The position numbers and the translations under genes are program-made. From contig NW_003101682.1 of the NCBI RefSeq assembly GCF_000003855.2, positions 4,057,632-4,121,631 on the forward strand: 64,000 nt of DNA, given 5' to 3'. The notes beneath the pieces are model-generated. The model was not told where the DNA came from and did not search any database. It saw only the letters and a program-made list of their open reading frames with translations. Shown here piece after piece: positions 1 to 11,989 of this stretch (position 1 is its first letter; each line of letters starts with the position of its first letter). The stretch comes from Blastomyces gilchristii SLH14081. Lineage: Eukaryota > Ascomycota > Eurotiomycetes > Onygenales > Ajellomycetaceae.

Positions 1-1622
1 GAGCTTGTTCAATACAAGCTAGAGTTGTATGAATAAGAGATAAAGAATAACAGTTCTTCTTTATTAATCTGTTTAATCCTCAATAGTTCATGCAGAATCA
101 GAGTTCTTCATCTGGTTTCTTTGCAAAGAGAATAGAGGCCGCAGTCAAAGAGTTACTAATGTGTATAAATTCTTTATTTAACAGATTATTGAGTGTCTTT
201 CAAAGAAGAAGAAGTTCATCTCAGAACATGTTATAAAGAAGATCTCATGATAATTCAGAGTCTTTATTATTCTTCTTCTCTAACTTAATGCTGTGATTCA
301 CTCCTGAGTCTTGTAAGAGAGGTATGTTTATAATATTATCTTGTTGAAAGATATCTAGATATTCATGATATTATTGAGAGAGTTTCAAATTGAAAATCTA
401 TTATTATAACACAGGATTACTTTTCTAGAGTCTTTTTAATATTAATCAGACTGATGAAGTAGATTGTTACATGATTCTGCTGTTAATAATCTTATCAGGG
501 ATTCTGTCAGTGACTTCTTTTCAGAGTATTTCATATATATTCACAGAGATCTGGGTCAGATTCATGGTTTTGTAAATGTCATCTTCATGAATTCTATCAT
601 TGTTAGAGAATATTAAGATTCTGTTTCAAGCATTCAGTAAGATGCCTTGTTAAGATAGTCAGGCAAGTTCTAATATAAGATTATAATCAAGATTATCAAC
701 TTTGTATACATAGACATCTTCATGTTAATGTTCTTGAACATCTATAGTCAACTTCATCATGTAATGAGTAGAAATGTCTTTTGAGTCATCAAATTCTGTA
801 AGAACTCAGAGTTTTGATAAGAGAATATGCTGAAGGTTGTAATATCTTACAACTGAAGATTTAATTATTATATAATCACATAGACTGCTGTCTATCATGA
901 CTTTCATATTATATATATTGTTGATTTCAGTAGATACAAGAATTGTATTCATTATTATTTTTTCTTCAAATTATTATTATTCAATCTCTTCAAGCTTCTG
1001 TTTATGAATTTGAATAGAAGCTAATCTTTTCTCTGTTTTATTAAGATGTTTTTGTAGTTATCTTCTGAATCTTTCTTCAATGCAATGTGATTGATGCAGA
1101 CAGACACTGATTCATTCTTTGAGTAAGAAGACAGTGATCTTTCTCTCAAGTGAGAAGATACATAGATTAATTAGTAGTTGAAAGTGATGTGTTCTGATCA
1201 GTTATAGTTAATACAAACTTTATATTAACATCAGTCAGCAACTTCTTAGAAAGTGATCTTAGAAACTCAGAAGCCTGCTCAGACAGCAGAGACACTTGCT
1301 TATGTATAGATATTCATGTCTACTCAGTTCATAACATCTGCATCATTGTTGTTATTCTTCAGCACAGATATAGATATATGACTGACTGAGATATAATGTC
1401 TTCTATCACTATTCTGTATATTCTTGAGCTTGGTAAGATGATCATTCAATGTCTAAAGTGATATACAGAAGTCTTTATAAGTCAGGTCTTTGTTTACACT
1501 TATAAGAACCTGTAAGAGTTTGAAAGTCAATATCTTCTTGAGCATGCTAATCTTTATTCAATTCTCTCAAGATTAATCACCTGCTTCTAGAATCTTAATG
1601 TTGAAGTCAGAGATAAATATTG
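1..1622 (-). pseudogene. G2 copy C: degraded chromovirus Gypsy gag-protease-RT (N-terminal part)
   Basis: Read on the minus strand, this matches G2 copy A (56500-58095) in the same order. Gag C-terminal sequence lies near 1560-1000, the protease region near 950-850 and the start of reverse transcriptase at 240-1. The RT part shows the usual Gypsy start: a 'LNKEFI' primer-grip-like stretch, then FAKK and a degraded FCMNY block. The protease aspartate block is readable as VMID followed by a changed residue. Many TGA, TAA and TAG codons interrupt it. It runs off the left edge of the window and is cut at 1622 by a G1 LTR, so it was an insertion target of G1. No working product is possible. Confidence 0.8.
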
Positions 1623-1789
1623 TGTGGTTCGGAAGAACATACAACCGTCGGATAATAACGCGGCCGCTTCCGAACTTGCTTACAAATGTAAAGGGGCCAT
1701 AGCGGCCACTAATTAATTTAGTGTACAGTATATAAGAAGCCAGCATATGTCTGTAATTGTACACTGACTCAAGCAACCTTTGAATCACA
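1623..1789 (+). repeat. G1 LTR, copy 1 (5' LTR)
   Basis: A 167-bp LTR that starts TGTGGTTCGG and ends TTTGAATCACA. Eight copies lie in the window and five are exactly 167 bp. It holds a TATA-like TATATAAGAAGCC and, in better copies, the palindrome GGCGTACGCC just downstream. It also has a GCGGCCGC site and several CpGs that the flanking sequence lacks. The gag ATG follows 9 nt after the LTR. Left flank: G2 copy C. Confidence 0.9.
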
Positions 1790-1798
1790 TCTGATAGC

Positions 1799-2381
1799 AT
1801 GTCTAAAAATCAGTGAGAAGTGCAGACTTATTCAGAATGTGATAATTCTGTCTATGAAGCAATTTGTAGTTATTATGCCAGTGTGGTTCTAAAAACACCT
1901 CAAAAGATAGTGTATAAAGAGCAGTGAGTGAAAGAGTATCTGATTGATACTGCTTCACTTGTTGAAGGAAAACTTCACACTCAGATGAATGCCATGTATA
2001 AGACGCGAACAGATGAGATGTGTGAAAGAAGATGAGAGTGATGAATCAGATTCAAAGAAGTTCACTCCCTACTCAAAAGAAGAATAAAAGAAAAGATGGC
2101 TATAACCAGAGTTGTATGATAATAATAGAAATCATATAACAAGATAGTAATATAATGATAGACAATATATAATCAACAAGAAATCATTAAATCAAACACC
2201 TTCTCTAGTCAATACAAACACTCTTCTCTGCTATCTGAACTGAAAGGTATACAGAACCTCTCAGAGAGTTTACTCAAAGTAGTAAGAAAAGTGACTGAAA
2301 TCACTGAACTGGAATCAAAGCTCTATACGCGTATGAGAATTCTAACTGAAATCAAGACCTTGCATATGCAGTGGCAGGCTG
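1799..2381 (+). pseudogene. G1 gag, 5' part (copy alpha)
   Basis: The reading frame begins ATGTCTAAAAA (MSKN), the start seen behind every G1 5' LTR in the window, with a stop where Trp is expected at codon 5 (TGG to TGA). It aligns with the longer G1 gag at 4066 onward. Stops are frequent. The copy ends abruptly at 2381, where the G3 LTR starts. In the intact relative gag continues with sequence like that at about 4660, and that continuation is not found on the far side of G3. So this is not a clean insertion. Confidence 0.75.
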
Positions 2382-2639
2382 TGTAAGAAATCCCGCTTCT
2401 CGCGGATTCTTTACTTCTATTTCTATCTCTCATGTAATCAATAGGGGTACCGGCCCTTGACTACACACAACTATATAGCCTAGAGTTTATGAATACTATT
2501 CATAACTCAGCTTGAATACTATTATATATTTAATCTCTACATTTCATCTTTCTATTATAAATACTTCTAGTAGGTAATAGTATATATCATATCAAGCTGT
2601 AAACATCTGAATAATTGTCTGTGAGCACTTATTCTTACA
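2382..2639 (+). repeat. G3 5' LTR
   Basis: A 258-bp LTR with inverted ends TGTAAGAAAT and ATTCTTACA. It matches the LTRs at 30341-30597 (+) and 37959-38215 (-), both 257 bp. It is the best preserved of the three, keeping a CCCGCTTCTCGCGG stem and GGTACCGG, which are mutated in the others. The flanks (GGCTG on the left, ATATA after the 3' LTR) do not match, so no target duplication is visible. Confidence 0.85.
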
Positions 2640-3889
2640 TTTCAAGCTCAGTCAGTCAGCAACTGCTTATTATAACTGAAAGAACTAGAAACTTGTATAC
2701 TTTAATCTCTGTGAACTCTACTGCAGATACTCAGAAATAGTTATCTGAATTATGAACAATCTCTGTAAAAGAAATCTCAGAGAACTTATCAATCACTTAT
2801 AGAATATTATTCTCTGTATCTGTGACAGAGAAACTCTCTGAACTCATGAATAAATTAATCTTAGTGAAGAATATTCTTAAGTATCTTCTATAAGATTAAG
2901 CTATTTTTCTATAAGAAATACTTACTGTCTGTAAACACTCTTGAACTAAGTCTCTAAATATAATCTTCAGAGATACTTATAAACTGAAAAGAAACTTTTC
3001 TAAGCTGTGATTACTTAAGATTACTTACTGAATCATAATCTATAAAAGCTTTTATAAGTTTATATTTGAAATTGACTTACAAGTCTGACTGTGTGATATG
3101 AAAGATGAAGAAGCTATTATCTATATAATAACAGATCTCTACTACACTGAAGCTAAGAACTGGTTAAATTATCTAGAGAATAATTATAAGAGATCTCACT
3201 AATCTGTTCTCAAGATCTATTTAGAGAATAAGTTAAGAATCTCTGTAAGTCAGACAGAGAACATCTAAGCTATAATTATTAATATTAGAAAGAGAGATAA
3301 GAAATCTGATAAAGACTACTTACAGTACTACATGAAATTATAATATAAATTAAGATCTGTGAAAATAGAGCTCTGAAATAACATCTGAATAATTATATTT
3401 AAAAAGAGACTGAATAAAGATATATAGAATAAGCTTATTGAGTAAGACTCTAAGCTCATTATTCTGAAGAAACTGATAACTCTTATTCACTGCTTACAGA
3501 TTACTGTGAGAGTTATAGACTTATAAAGAGTGAATTATCAACTAGCTCTGTAAGAGTCAGAATAATAGAGAATAGATTTATCAGAAAAAGATAATAAATA
3601 TAGAGAGATTTATATCTGACTGCTGAGCACAGAGAGAGAGCTTTATAAGCTTCTGTAAATAAAGTGTATAATAGAGAGATTAAGAAAAAGAATCTCTGCT
3701 TTATCTATTTTAAATCAGAACATCTCTGTACAAACTGTCTAAATAAATTAAAATACAAATTTGAGAAGTTACAGACAGAGTCAGTAACAGCCTTCTTAAG
3801 AGTCTTAAAGCTGACATCTGAATCTGTTACTTCTCTGATGAAAATGCTTACTTATGAGAACAGACTGTATCATGATACTACTGCTGTGT
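2640..3889 (+). pseudogene. G3 gag with zinc knuckle
   Basis: A degraded gag lies directly behind the G3 LTR. A readable block near 3105-3240 (DLYYTEAKNWLNYLENNYK) has the usual gag composition. A CCHC zinc knuckle sits at 3697-3738, C-x2-[Y for C]-x4-H-x4-C, with the second Cys changed to Tyr (TGT to TAT), followed by a charged tail. Gag would package element RNA. It is interrupted at 3889 by a G1 LTR. The rest of the G3 coding region is found inverted at 21534-19473 and in plus orientation from 26077. Confidence 0.75.
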
Positions 3890-4056
3890 TATGATTCGGA
3901 AGAACGTACGACTGTCGGATAATAACGCAGCCGCTTCCGAACTTGCTTACGAATGTAAAGGAGTCATAGCAGCCACCAATTAATTTAGCATATGATATAT
4001 AAGAAGCCGGTGTACGCCTGTAATCATATACTGACTCAAGCAATCTTTGAATCACA
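3890..4056 (+). repeat. G1 LTR, copy 2 (5' LTR of G1 beta)
   Basis: A 167-bp G1 LTR starting TATGATTCGG (mutated TGTGGTTCGG) and ending GAATCACA. The G1 gag ATG is at 4066-4068. It lies inside G3 gag. It has a few more G-to-A and C-to-T changes than copies 1 and 5. Confidence 0.9.
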
Positions 4057-4065
4057 TCTGATAGC

Positions 4066-5935
4066 ATGTCTAAAAACCAGTGAGAAGTGCAGGCTTCTCC
4101 AGAATGTGATAATTCTATCTATGCAGTGATTCATAGTTATCATGCCAGTATGGTTCTAAAAATGCCTCAAAAGATAGCATATAAAGAGTGATGAGTAGAA
4201 GAGCATCTGATTGATACTGCTTCACTTGTTAAGGGAATACTTCACCCTCAGATGAATACCATGTATCATATACAAATGAATGAGATGTGAGAAAGAGAAT
4301 GTAAGCAGTGAATCAGATTCAAAGAGAACTATGCTCTTCTCAGAAGAATAAAAGAGAGAGTGATTATCACTGAAGTCATATAATAATAACAGAAATCATA
4401 TAATGATATAGTGATATAATAATATAGTGATATAATAATAGACATTGTATAATCAATAAGAAATCACTGAAATAAATATCTCTTGTAGTGAATACAAACA
4501 CTCTTCTCTACTACCTGAATCAGAAGGTATGCAGAATCTCTCAGAGAGTTTACTCAAAGTAGTAAGAAAAGCAGCTGAGATCACTGCACTGAAATCAAAG
4601 CTCTGTACACATACAAGAATTCTAAATGAAATCAAGACCTTGTGTACACAGTGACAGGCTGAGATGAAAGCTAAATAACAATTGACATTCACTGTGAATT
4701 AAGCATTTACTATGAAGAGCTTCGCTGATACAATCATCATCATTAATAAGAATAGAGAAAACCAGGTCTTAGACCTTCAGTGAGAGATTGAATGTTTACA
4801 CAGACAGACAACTTCACTGAATCTGCAGATCTCATTATAATTATTCATAATCTCTTCAGAAGTGTATACATTATCTGAGACTACTGCACAGAATGAGAAT
4901 CTGAATATGAGATACATTAACTCAGAAGATATGCTAAAGTTACTAAGCTTTAATAGCAACTGAAAAAATGATGCTATAATCAGCTGACTAAGTCAGATGT
5001 AATCATATTATTGAATTGAAAATGAACTTACAGACAGATAGTTAACAGAATTTCAACAAGTCTTAAGATCTGTCACATTTCTATGCAGAAAAGTGAAGTT
5101 ATTGTGAATAACTGATGAAAAGATGAATCTCACAGATCTGAAACAATATTCATTCTTATAAACATAGAATGAGTTTTTCAAATGAATCTTACACAACTTT
5201 GAGAAATTGAATATGTGAGATAAGTATTATAAATACTTCACTGAGTGTAGATAAATGAGTAATCTTATATCATACTTTACACACTTCAGCTTATACTATC
5301 TTGTATTGAATGAAGAGCTTTCAACACTTTTCTATTTACAGATCTTTATTCATGATCTTATACCTGAGTTGAGAGTGAAATGAAAATACTTAACCTCACA
5401 GTCAGATACAGTGAAGAAAGCATATAATATTCTTATTGTATGAGAATAAGTGAGTCAACTGTGATAAAAAATACTGCAATTAAGTATGCTTTAATAGAGA
5501 ACAGATAATCAGACTTCTATAACACAAGTCACACATCTGAATGTAATGAATCTAGATTTGAATATTATCACTAAAGCACTGAATCCTCTGAAAAAGAAAT
5601 TCTCTGAGTGAAAAACTTGATATTATGAGTATTAAGCTTGCTTCAACTGCAGATACTAAAATCATGATTTAAAGAATTGCACACAGTATACATAGTTAAG
5701 AAAAGTAAGAGAGTTAAAAAACTAGCAGAATCAGTGAGCTCAGAGACACTCACTGATATTCTATGAAAAGTCTTTAAAGTAAAAGAGATGTCTGTGTTAG
5801 ATAATTCTCTGAATTCTTTAAATATCAAGAGAAAGCAGGCTTTTGAATGAGATGTAAGTCAAAATGAAGCAGATACTCATCTCAATGCCTTGAAGCTCAA
5901 AATGTTAATGTATAAGAGATATGTAGATAAGAATT
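4066..5935 (+). pseudogene. G1 gag (copy beta), most complete gag in the window
   Basis: This starts MSKN at 4066, nine bases after the LTR. The N-terminal half is rich in Ser, Glu and Lys. A helical core lies around 5060-5560, and a CCHC zinc knuckle at 5639-5680 keeps all four metal ligands (C-F-N-C, H, C) despite a stop inside it. The knuckle is followed by an acidic and Ser-rich tail. From ATG to knuckle is about 525 codons, long for gag but still plausible. Function by family: nucleocapsid and RNA binding in virus-like particles. Stops at former Trp codons (TGA) and Gln codons (TAA, TAG) abolish it. Confidence 0.8.
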
Positions 5936-6327
5936 GAGAGATGACTGTAAAAGTATTAGTGAATACAGAAGTGTTCACATAATATATTAATAATTATATA
6001 ATCTGAAGACTGAAAGAGATCTGCTGAGTGAAGAATCTCTGATGTATAAAATTATCTGATAACTGATATTTTATATTATGTACAAGAGTAAGAGTTCTCT
6101 TACACTTCAGAGAATGATCTTGCTATATTTAAGTGTGAGAGCTGCAGAATATGAAATACAACCTTATTCTCAGACTCAATTAATTTCAAAGATTCAATTC
6201 ACAGATTCAATAATGTATATATTATATATAATTGACTGATAGGAAGAAAATGAGTCATACAATTCTATCAACTAATATGAGAAGGACATTTCACATCTCT
6301 GATATAGAAGAAGTAAATCTGCTTACA
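5936..6327 (+). pseudogene. G1 protease remnant (copy beta)
   Basis: A retropepsin-like stretch in which the catalytic D-T/S-G block is reduced to VLVNTEVFT, followed by YINNYII and a LRLN-like hydrophobic end. The parallel copy at 15790-16090 reads VLVNTDTSTQYINNYIIQR and supports the call. The reading frame runs to the target-site duplication of the LINE at 6311-6327 and continues at 12362. Broken by many stops. Confidence 0.65.
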
Positions 6328-6330
6328 AGA

Positions 6331-7010
6331 TTAAGAAGACAACCGCTCCACCACGAACTCGCTCGATTTTTCGAATAAGAACCTGCCGATAGATCCATTG
6401 AAAAGCCCTCGATCATACAAGCATTTTGACCCCATCGCCGACCGCATACCCCGTGTGGTGGTGGAGTTATCCAGCCAAATGTGAATCAGATGTTGTTCGA
6501 AACTCCTGTGTGGGAGTATCCCACATTCTCCCCTACCACACCACAACCCCGGGCCAGATTGCCATACAAATTGTAAGGTGAAGAGACCTAGCCATATGCA
6601 CCAATCTTCTCAATTTTGGAAGATCCTCAATCTGTAATTGTGGAGATATCTGAGAAGCAACCTCCGCGAAAACCCTGTCCATCTTTGATGTTCCAAAACA
6701 CCAACACCAAGTCCCACCCTCATACCGCCCTTCTCAATCTGGCCCATCCTCAGGAGAAAAATATGAAAAGATACCTCAGTGATAATATCAAGCACATAAT
6801 CAACAGCCACTTCTGAAGTGCAACCTTCGCAGTCTGTCTTCAGTGTATCTAGACATCAACATCAAGTCTCACCCTCATACCACCCCTCTCAATCTGGCCC
6901 ATCCCCGGCAGAATAGTACAAAAAGATACCTCAGCAACTGTATTTGATACATAATCAGCAGACACAACAACTATAAAATCAGTATACTTCAAGATCTGAC
7001 TGAGCCTTTG
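6331..7010. other. Less-mutated island at the 5' end of LN copy 1
   Basis: About 680 bp that keep CC, GG and CG dinucleotides, unlike the surroundings. On the minus strand one frame stays open from about 6810 to 6331 except for one TGA at 6612-6610 at a position that could have been TGG. It reads 66 codons, stop, then an in-frame run of more than 80 codons holding several Trp codons. I recognise no domain. Part of the region is a tandem duplication. It could be LINE 5' sequence present in low copy and so spared mutation, or a host or other transcript joined to the LINE 5' end. Confidence 0.5.
6650..6966. repeat. Tandem duplication, period about 155 bp
   Basis: Two imperfect copies, about 6650-6808 and 6809-6966. 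Matching anchors are caacaccaagtcccaccctc at 6702 and caacatcaagtctcaccctc at 6857, each followed by tctcaatctggcccatcc and gatacctcag. Tandem units at a LINE 5' end often carry promoters; that role is inference here. Confidence 0.75.
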
Positions 7011-7952
7011 ATCCCTGCACAGTGAGATATATTAAATCTAGTTTTAATATCTCAATATTCAATAGATTCTGCAAGAGATTGAGAACAGCAACATTTAATT
7101 TCTATTGAATTTGAGAATTAACTCTATATTGATATAATCATTGACAAAGTCTTCTATTTTAAGATATAAATAACCAGTTTCTCTACATCTCACTGACAAT
7201 ATTTATATTATTATATAGAAACAGACTTATATTCTCTATAATATCAAGACTCTGAAGAGAGAAAGTCTTGATAGAGAATATACAGTAGTGCATATCTTAG
7301 CAGTTTCTATCTCATTCTTCTGCAGTAGTTAATGCAAAAAAAAAAGATCTTAGAAATAGTTTTTTAGTTCTCTTGAAAAAGTAAGATGTTTTTCTCTGAG
7401 TTTTATACAATATTCTTATAAAGAATTAAAAACAGAGCTGTTTTCTATCATAATTTCATATTCTTTTAAGTAAGAATTACTTTTTCAGTGACTGAAGAGC
7501 TTTCATTAATACTTAATTCTTTTTTACACTCTTTATTAACTGATTTGAGTTGCACACTTATTGTGTGAGAAGAATTGAATGATTTAGAATAAAATTGAAT
7601 AGTTTTAATCAATTTCTCTGCAAGAAATTGATTTATTTTTTGTCAGTTTTTCTCTCAAAAACTGTTATATTATCTGATTTATTATCAATTGATATTATAC
7701 TTTTCCTCACTGTATTCTAAGAAAGAGATTGTAAAGATTTTATTAATTTATCTCAAAAATCAATTTTAGTTTATTAGATTCTCTTCAAAAATCTAACCTA
7801 GTTACTGAACTAGTGTGAAAAAAATCAGGTGTCTTATACACAAAAGTCTTTTATTCTTCTTTTGAAACAGTCTAACCAACTTTTCAATTGAAAACAGACT
7901 TAGAAATCTCTTAATTGAAACAGTCTGACCAACTTTTCATTGAGTGAGAACA
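7011..7952. other. Unassigned AT-rich segment of LN copy 1
   Basis: AT-rich, no recognisable protein in any frame. It has one short direct repeat, gaaacagtctRaccaactttt, at 7864 and 7917. It may be LINE ORF1 or 5' sequence too mutated to read, but its length (0.9 kb) is short for ORF1 plus a full endonuclease. Confidence 0.4.
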
Positions 7953-8645
7953 ATGAGTTCAAGTTCGAATCCCACCGCTGGCACCTGTCACTTCTTACCC
8001 ATGAAAGCCTTCATGTAATAGGGGCTGAGCCTAATTAGTAAGGCTTGGTGCGGGGTAGAACTCCCTACTGCAAGCCAAGCCACTAGTTAAGTGAGATTCT
8101 GCGAACACTCATCAGAGCCGGCATGGGGTGTCAATGTCTCACTATACTACTGTGCACCTGTCAAGGTTCTAATGATATAGAGCCAAGCCTAATGTAGTGA
8201 TTATACACTACTTAAGTGAGTCCCTAACTAGGACTGTCATCAGAGCCTAGCTCCCCCTCAAATACAGGAAATGATTTTGAAAACCACCTGACAAGCAGGC
8301 CTAGACGCGCATCTAGGCCCTAGGCAGGGCACCCTGATAGGCTAGAGCCTGCAAGCTCACTGCCAAGCCCTAATACTAGCAGAGAGGACTGCAGTCATCA
8401 AGCCTATGATTAGTCCCTAACACAGGATGAGGTCACAATGACTGATTGATAGGCCTATGGGCATCTAATGAGGCCGAGATCAGCAACCGGAAGCTTGGTG
8501 TGTACGCCACCAAGTGGGCGGTGGCAGCCACTAACTAACACCCCTGGAAATTAGTGACTGGCCCGAGAGGACGGACACGGTGGTCGGTTAATTATAGAGG
8601 GTTAAATGTAATTAGCTTAAAATGCATCCTGCGGGTGGCTAGCGC
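7953..8645 (+). repeat. X repeat, copy 1 (tRNA 3'-half plus ~0.65-kb body)
   Basis: Starts with a tRNA-like 3' half: a B-box GTTCGAATCCCACC and an acceptor end GCTGGCA at about 7963-7983. The rest of the body is nearly colinear with X copy 2 (50204-50946, minus). The match ends at gcgggtggctagcgc (8645) in both copies; beyond it each copy continues with a different part of the LINE. The body has no coding potential that I can see and keeps many CC and GG dinucleotides. The 5' half of the tRNA is missing here. Confidence 0.7.
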
Positions 8646-11600
8646 TCATAGTCTATTATAGATCTAATCTTCATGTCACAAAATCTAATAGAAAAAAGAC
8701 TTGTAAACTGATTTATTGATTCAAATGAGACATCAGAATCAGATCATGAGATTATTCAATTTGATATTGAACTGAGTGAGAAATAAATGAGTGAAAATCC
8801 TCTTCTCTCTAATCAGTTTAACTTTGAAAAAGCTGACTGAAAGACAGTTAAAGAAAGCATAAAACTGTTAAAATCTGAAAGATAGAGTGAGCTGTATTGA
8901 AATCCTGATCAAGATATCTCAAATAAAATGCTTGAGAATAGAGTGAAGCTCATTACATCTATTATTCTAGCAAGTGTTAAAGATAATATTTCAAAGAGAA
9001 AGTCTTCTGAGTATTCAAAATCTTGATAAAATGAGAATATCACATCTAAAAGAAAACAATTGACTACTATTAGAAGAGATTGAAAGAATGATATAATTTC
9101 TGATAAAGAGTTCAAAGCTATCAGAAATGAATATTTTTCAGATATTCAAAAAGCTAAAACAGACTGCTGAAATAATTTTCTTAAAGAATTATAAAGAAAA
9201 GAAGTTTTTAAAGCTTTTAACTATACTAAAACAAGAAGTGTAGTAAAACTTTCAATCTTAGAATATGAGTTTCAGAATGAATTATATACAGCAAACTCTT
9301 TTGAGAAAGAATATTAAGCTTTTATAAGAACTCTCTTTCAAAACTCATCAGATTCAGATTCAGAGAAAGAGAATATATCACTTCTTAACTATATTGATGA
9401 AAATAACTGAAAATGATTTAATCTTACTCAAGATGAATTAGAGTCAGCTATATTCTTCAGTTCAGTTAAGACTACTGCAGAGCTGATTCAATTAATTACT
9501 TAATTATTCAAAATATATACTTCTACTTAAAGAATGAATATTTTGAGCTCTTTTTCAATCTCTTGAAAAATGAATATTATTCTAAATACTGGAGAGAAGT
9601 CACTGAAGTGATTCTTATAAAACCTAATAAAAAAACTTCAATTTCTAAGTTATATAAAGTAATATCTCTATTGAACTGTCTAAGAAAGGTTTTAGAAAAG
9701 ATAATAGCTACTCAACTATCTTTTATAAACTCTATCAGTAATTCTCTTTTATTCAGTGAATAAATGAGAGATAGAAAACAGTGTTCTGTAATTAACACTG
9801 TTCTCTCAGTTGTTTATAATATTCAAATAGCAAAGTATGAAGATCTGGTCTCAACTGCAGTTTTTATTAATATAAAAGAAGTATTTAATCATGTTTCAAA
9901 TTCAAAGTTAATTCAGATATTGAAGATGTTAAAACTGTTACTTTCTCTAATAAAATGAGTTCACTGTTTTATATTGAAAAGAATTATACAACTTTTCTTT
10001 GATAGAATAAAATAAGATAAGACTGAGATAAAAATAGAAGTACTGTAAGAATCTTCAATCTCACTCATTTTTTTGCAATATACACTGCATATCTATTCAA
10101 AAATAGAAATATGAGAATAGTGTAATCTCTAAGTTATATGAATGATATTGATCTAGTGTACAGCTTAAAAAATATCAAAGAGAATTTAAAAGTGATTGAA
10201 GAAGCTGTAAAGAAAATCTTTGTTAGAGCAGATATCAATCAAATTCAATTTAATATGAATAAAACTGAGTTAATTCATTTCTTTTATAGATTCAATGAGA
10301 AAGAACTATCTCTAACTCTTTTAAATAGAGAGATTAAACTCAGTGTAAATGTCAAATAATTAGAAGTATGATTAAACTTCAAGTTGAATTTCAAATATCA
10401 CATTCAACAAAGAACTGTCAAGACAGAAAGACTATTGAATAACATAATCAGACTATCAAATACAGAGAGAGGTCTATTCTTGCAGGCTATGAGACAGGTA
10501 TATATAGCCTGTATTACATCAGTAGCTAATTATGAAGTGTAAGTTTGATAAAATAATCAAGAGAATTTCACTGAACTCTTTCAAAGTCAGTAAAAGAAGA
10601 GTCTTGTGAAGAATTCTGAAAGTATTTAAATCATCTTCTATTAAAGTAATGAAAATTGAAGCTTCAATTCCTTCTTCTACTATTAAATTTGAAAAGACCT
10701 GTATGAACTATGCTCTGAGAGTTATAAAGATGAGCTTAAATTATATAATCAGAGAAAGAGTCTCTTCTTCATTTTCATCAATTAACTCTGGAAATGAACT
10801 GAATTGAAATAGATTTCTTGATTGAAATGAAAATAATTCTTCAAAGAAAATGCCTTCTCAACTGTACAGACTATGCTCTCTGATTAAAAATCAATTTTCT
10901 TCTTTAAATGTTGAAAAAGTTGATCATGAGAAGCTATCTCTCTGAAGAGAAAAGCTTAAATCTCTTATAAACTTATAAATAAGTGAACTATCAAAAGAGA
11001 AAAAATATAAACAGTATTTAAAGAGAATTTCTACAATCAATATAAAAGACTCTATTCTGACTTATTCAGATGACTCAAAAAATGAGAATTTGAATAGATT
11101 AGATGCAGGCATTGCTTATACTGAAGATAATATCAATTTTATCTCAGATTTCTGAAATCTAGACTGTGAATCTGCAGTCTTTGATGCTGAACTATTTACA
11201 ATAGTGAAAGCTTTCAAACTCATTGAAATAAAATCTCATAAAAGAGGAAATAGTTTGAAAGAGACATGAATATTCTCTAATAGTCAAGCTGCTTTAAAAA
11301 GACTTAGAAATAGTTAGATTTATAATGATTAAATGAATCTTGAACTAATCTTAAACTCTGTTTTAAAAATTCAAAAGAGAAGAATATCAAAGCTGATAAT
11401 TCATCTGCACTGAGTTCCTGCTCATATGAATATTCATGACAATGAATTGGCTGATTCAGCTGCAAAAAAGAGTGCAGAATTAAGCAAATCTTTTCAAAAA
11501 ATTATGTTCTGATCTTTTATAAAGAGAAAAATAAAAGAATCTTATTTAGACAAGTGAAATGAAAGCTGACAGAAATAAAAGAACAGTATATATTATTCAA

Positions 11601-11989
11601 GATTTAAAACAAAACTCAAGTGAAAATCTTGTTCAATTAAATATACAAAGAAAATATTCTCATCTATAATACAGCTGAAACTAGGATATGATCATTTCAA
11701 ATCTTATATACAAAGATTTGATGATAGATTTGACTCAATAGAATGCTCATTCTGCAATGCAAATGAGAATTCTGAGTATATTATAATACACTGTGCATTG
11801 TACAATAGTCTCAAAGCCAGATTGAAAGAGAAGTATGATCTAAATCAATTAAATATGAGATTCTTATTCTCAACTGAGACAGGAATTAAATATTTAATAG
11901 ACTTTCTATCAGAAACTCAAGCAGCTATAAGAAAATGGCTAAATTCAGAATTATCTGAATATGAAGAGGAGGAAATCAATCAGATATAG
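8646..11989 (+). pseudogene. LINE ORF2 remnant: endonuclease end, reverse transcriptase, RNase H
   Basis: The order visible is as follows. Near 8740 is a SDHE block, which fits the end of an APE-type endonuclease. The non-LTR RT core runs about 9560-10360, with VISLLNCLRKVLEKII and a degraded SVINTVLS block; the catalytic F/Y-x-DD site lies near 10130-10160 as MNDID. RNase H lies about 11050-11480, with a YSDDSK start, DAELF and a NELADSAA end. A C-terminal CSFCNANE...HCALYN zinc-finger-like block (C-x2-C...H-x-C) lies near 11740-11805. The last stop is near 11987. Product by family: nicks target DNA and reverse-transcribes LINE RNA in place. Dead: stops throughout, and the endonuclease N-terminus is replaced by X. 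Confidence 0.8.

Noticed and set aside
1573..1800. 75-codon minus-strand ORF (and its twin at 3870-4067)
   Set aside because: It spans a G1 LTR and the first bases of gag on the opposite strand. The LTRs have TG..CA ends, TATA and polypurine context, so this is a shadow.
8400..8645. rRNA-derived sequence, because of GC-rich structured appearance
   Set aside because: No block that I recognise from 5S, 5.8S, 18S or 28S rRNA.
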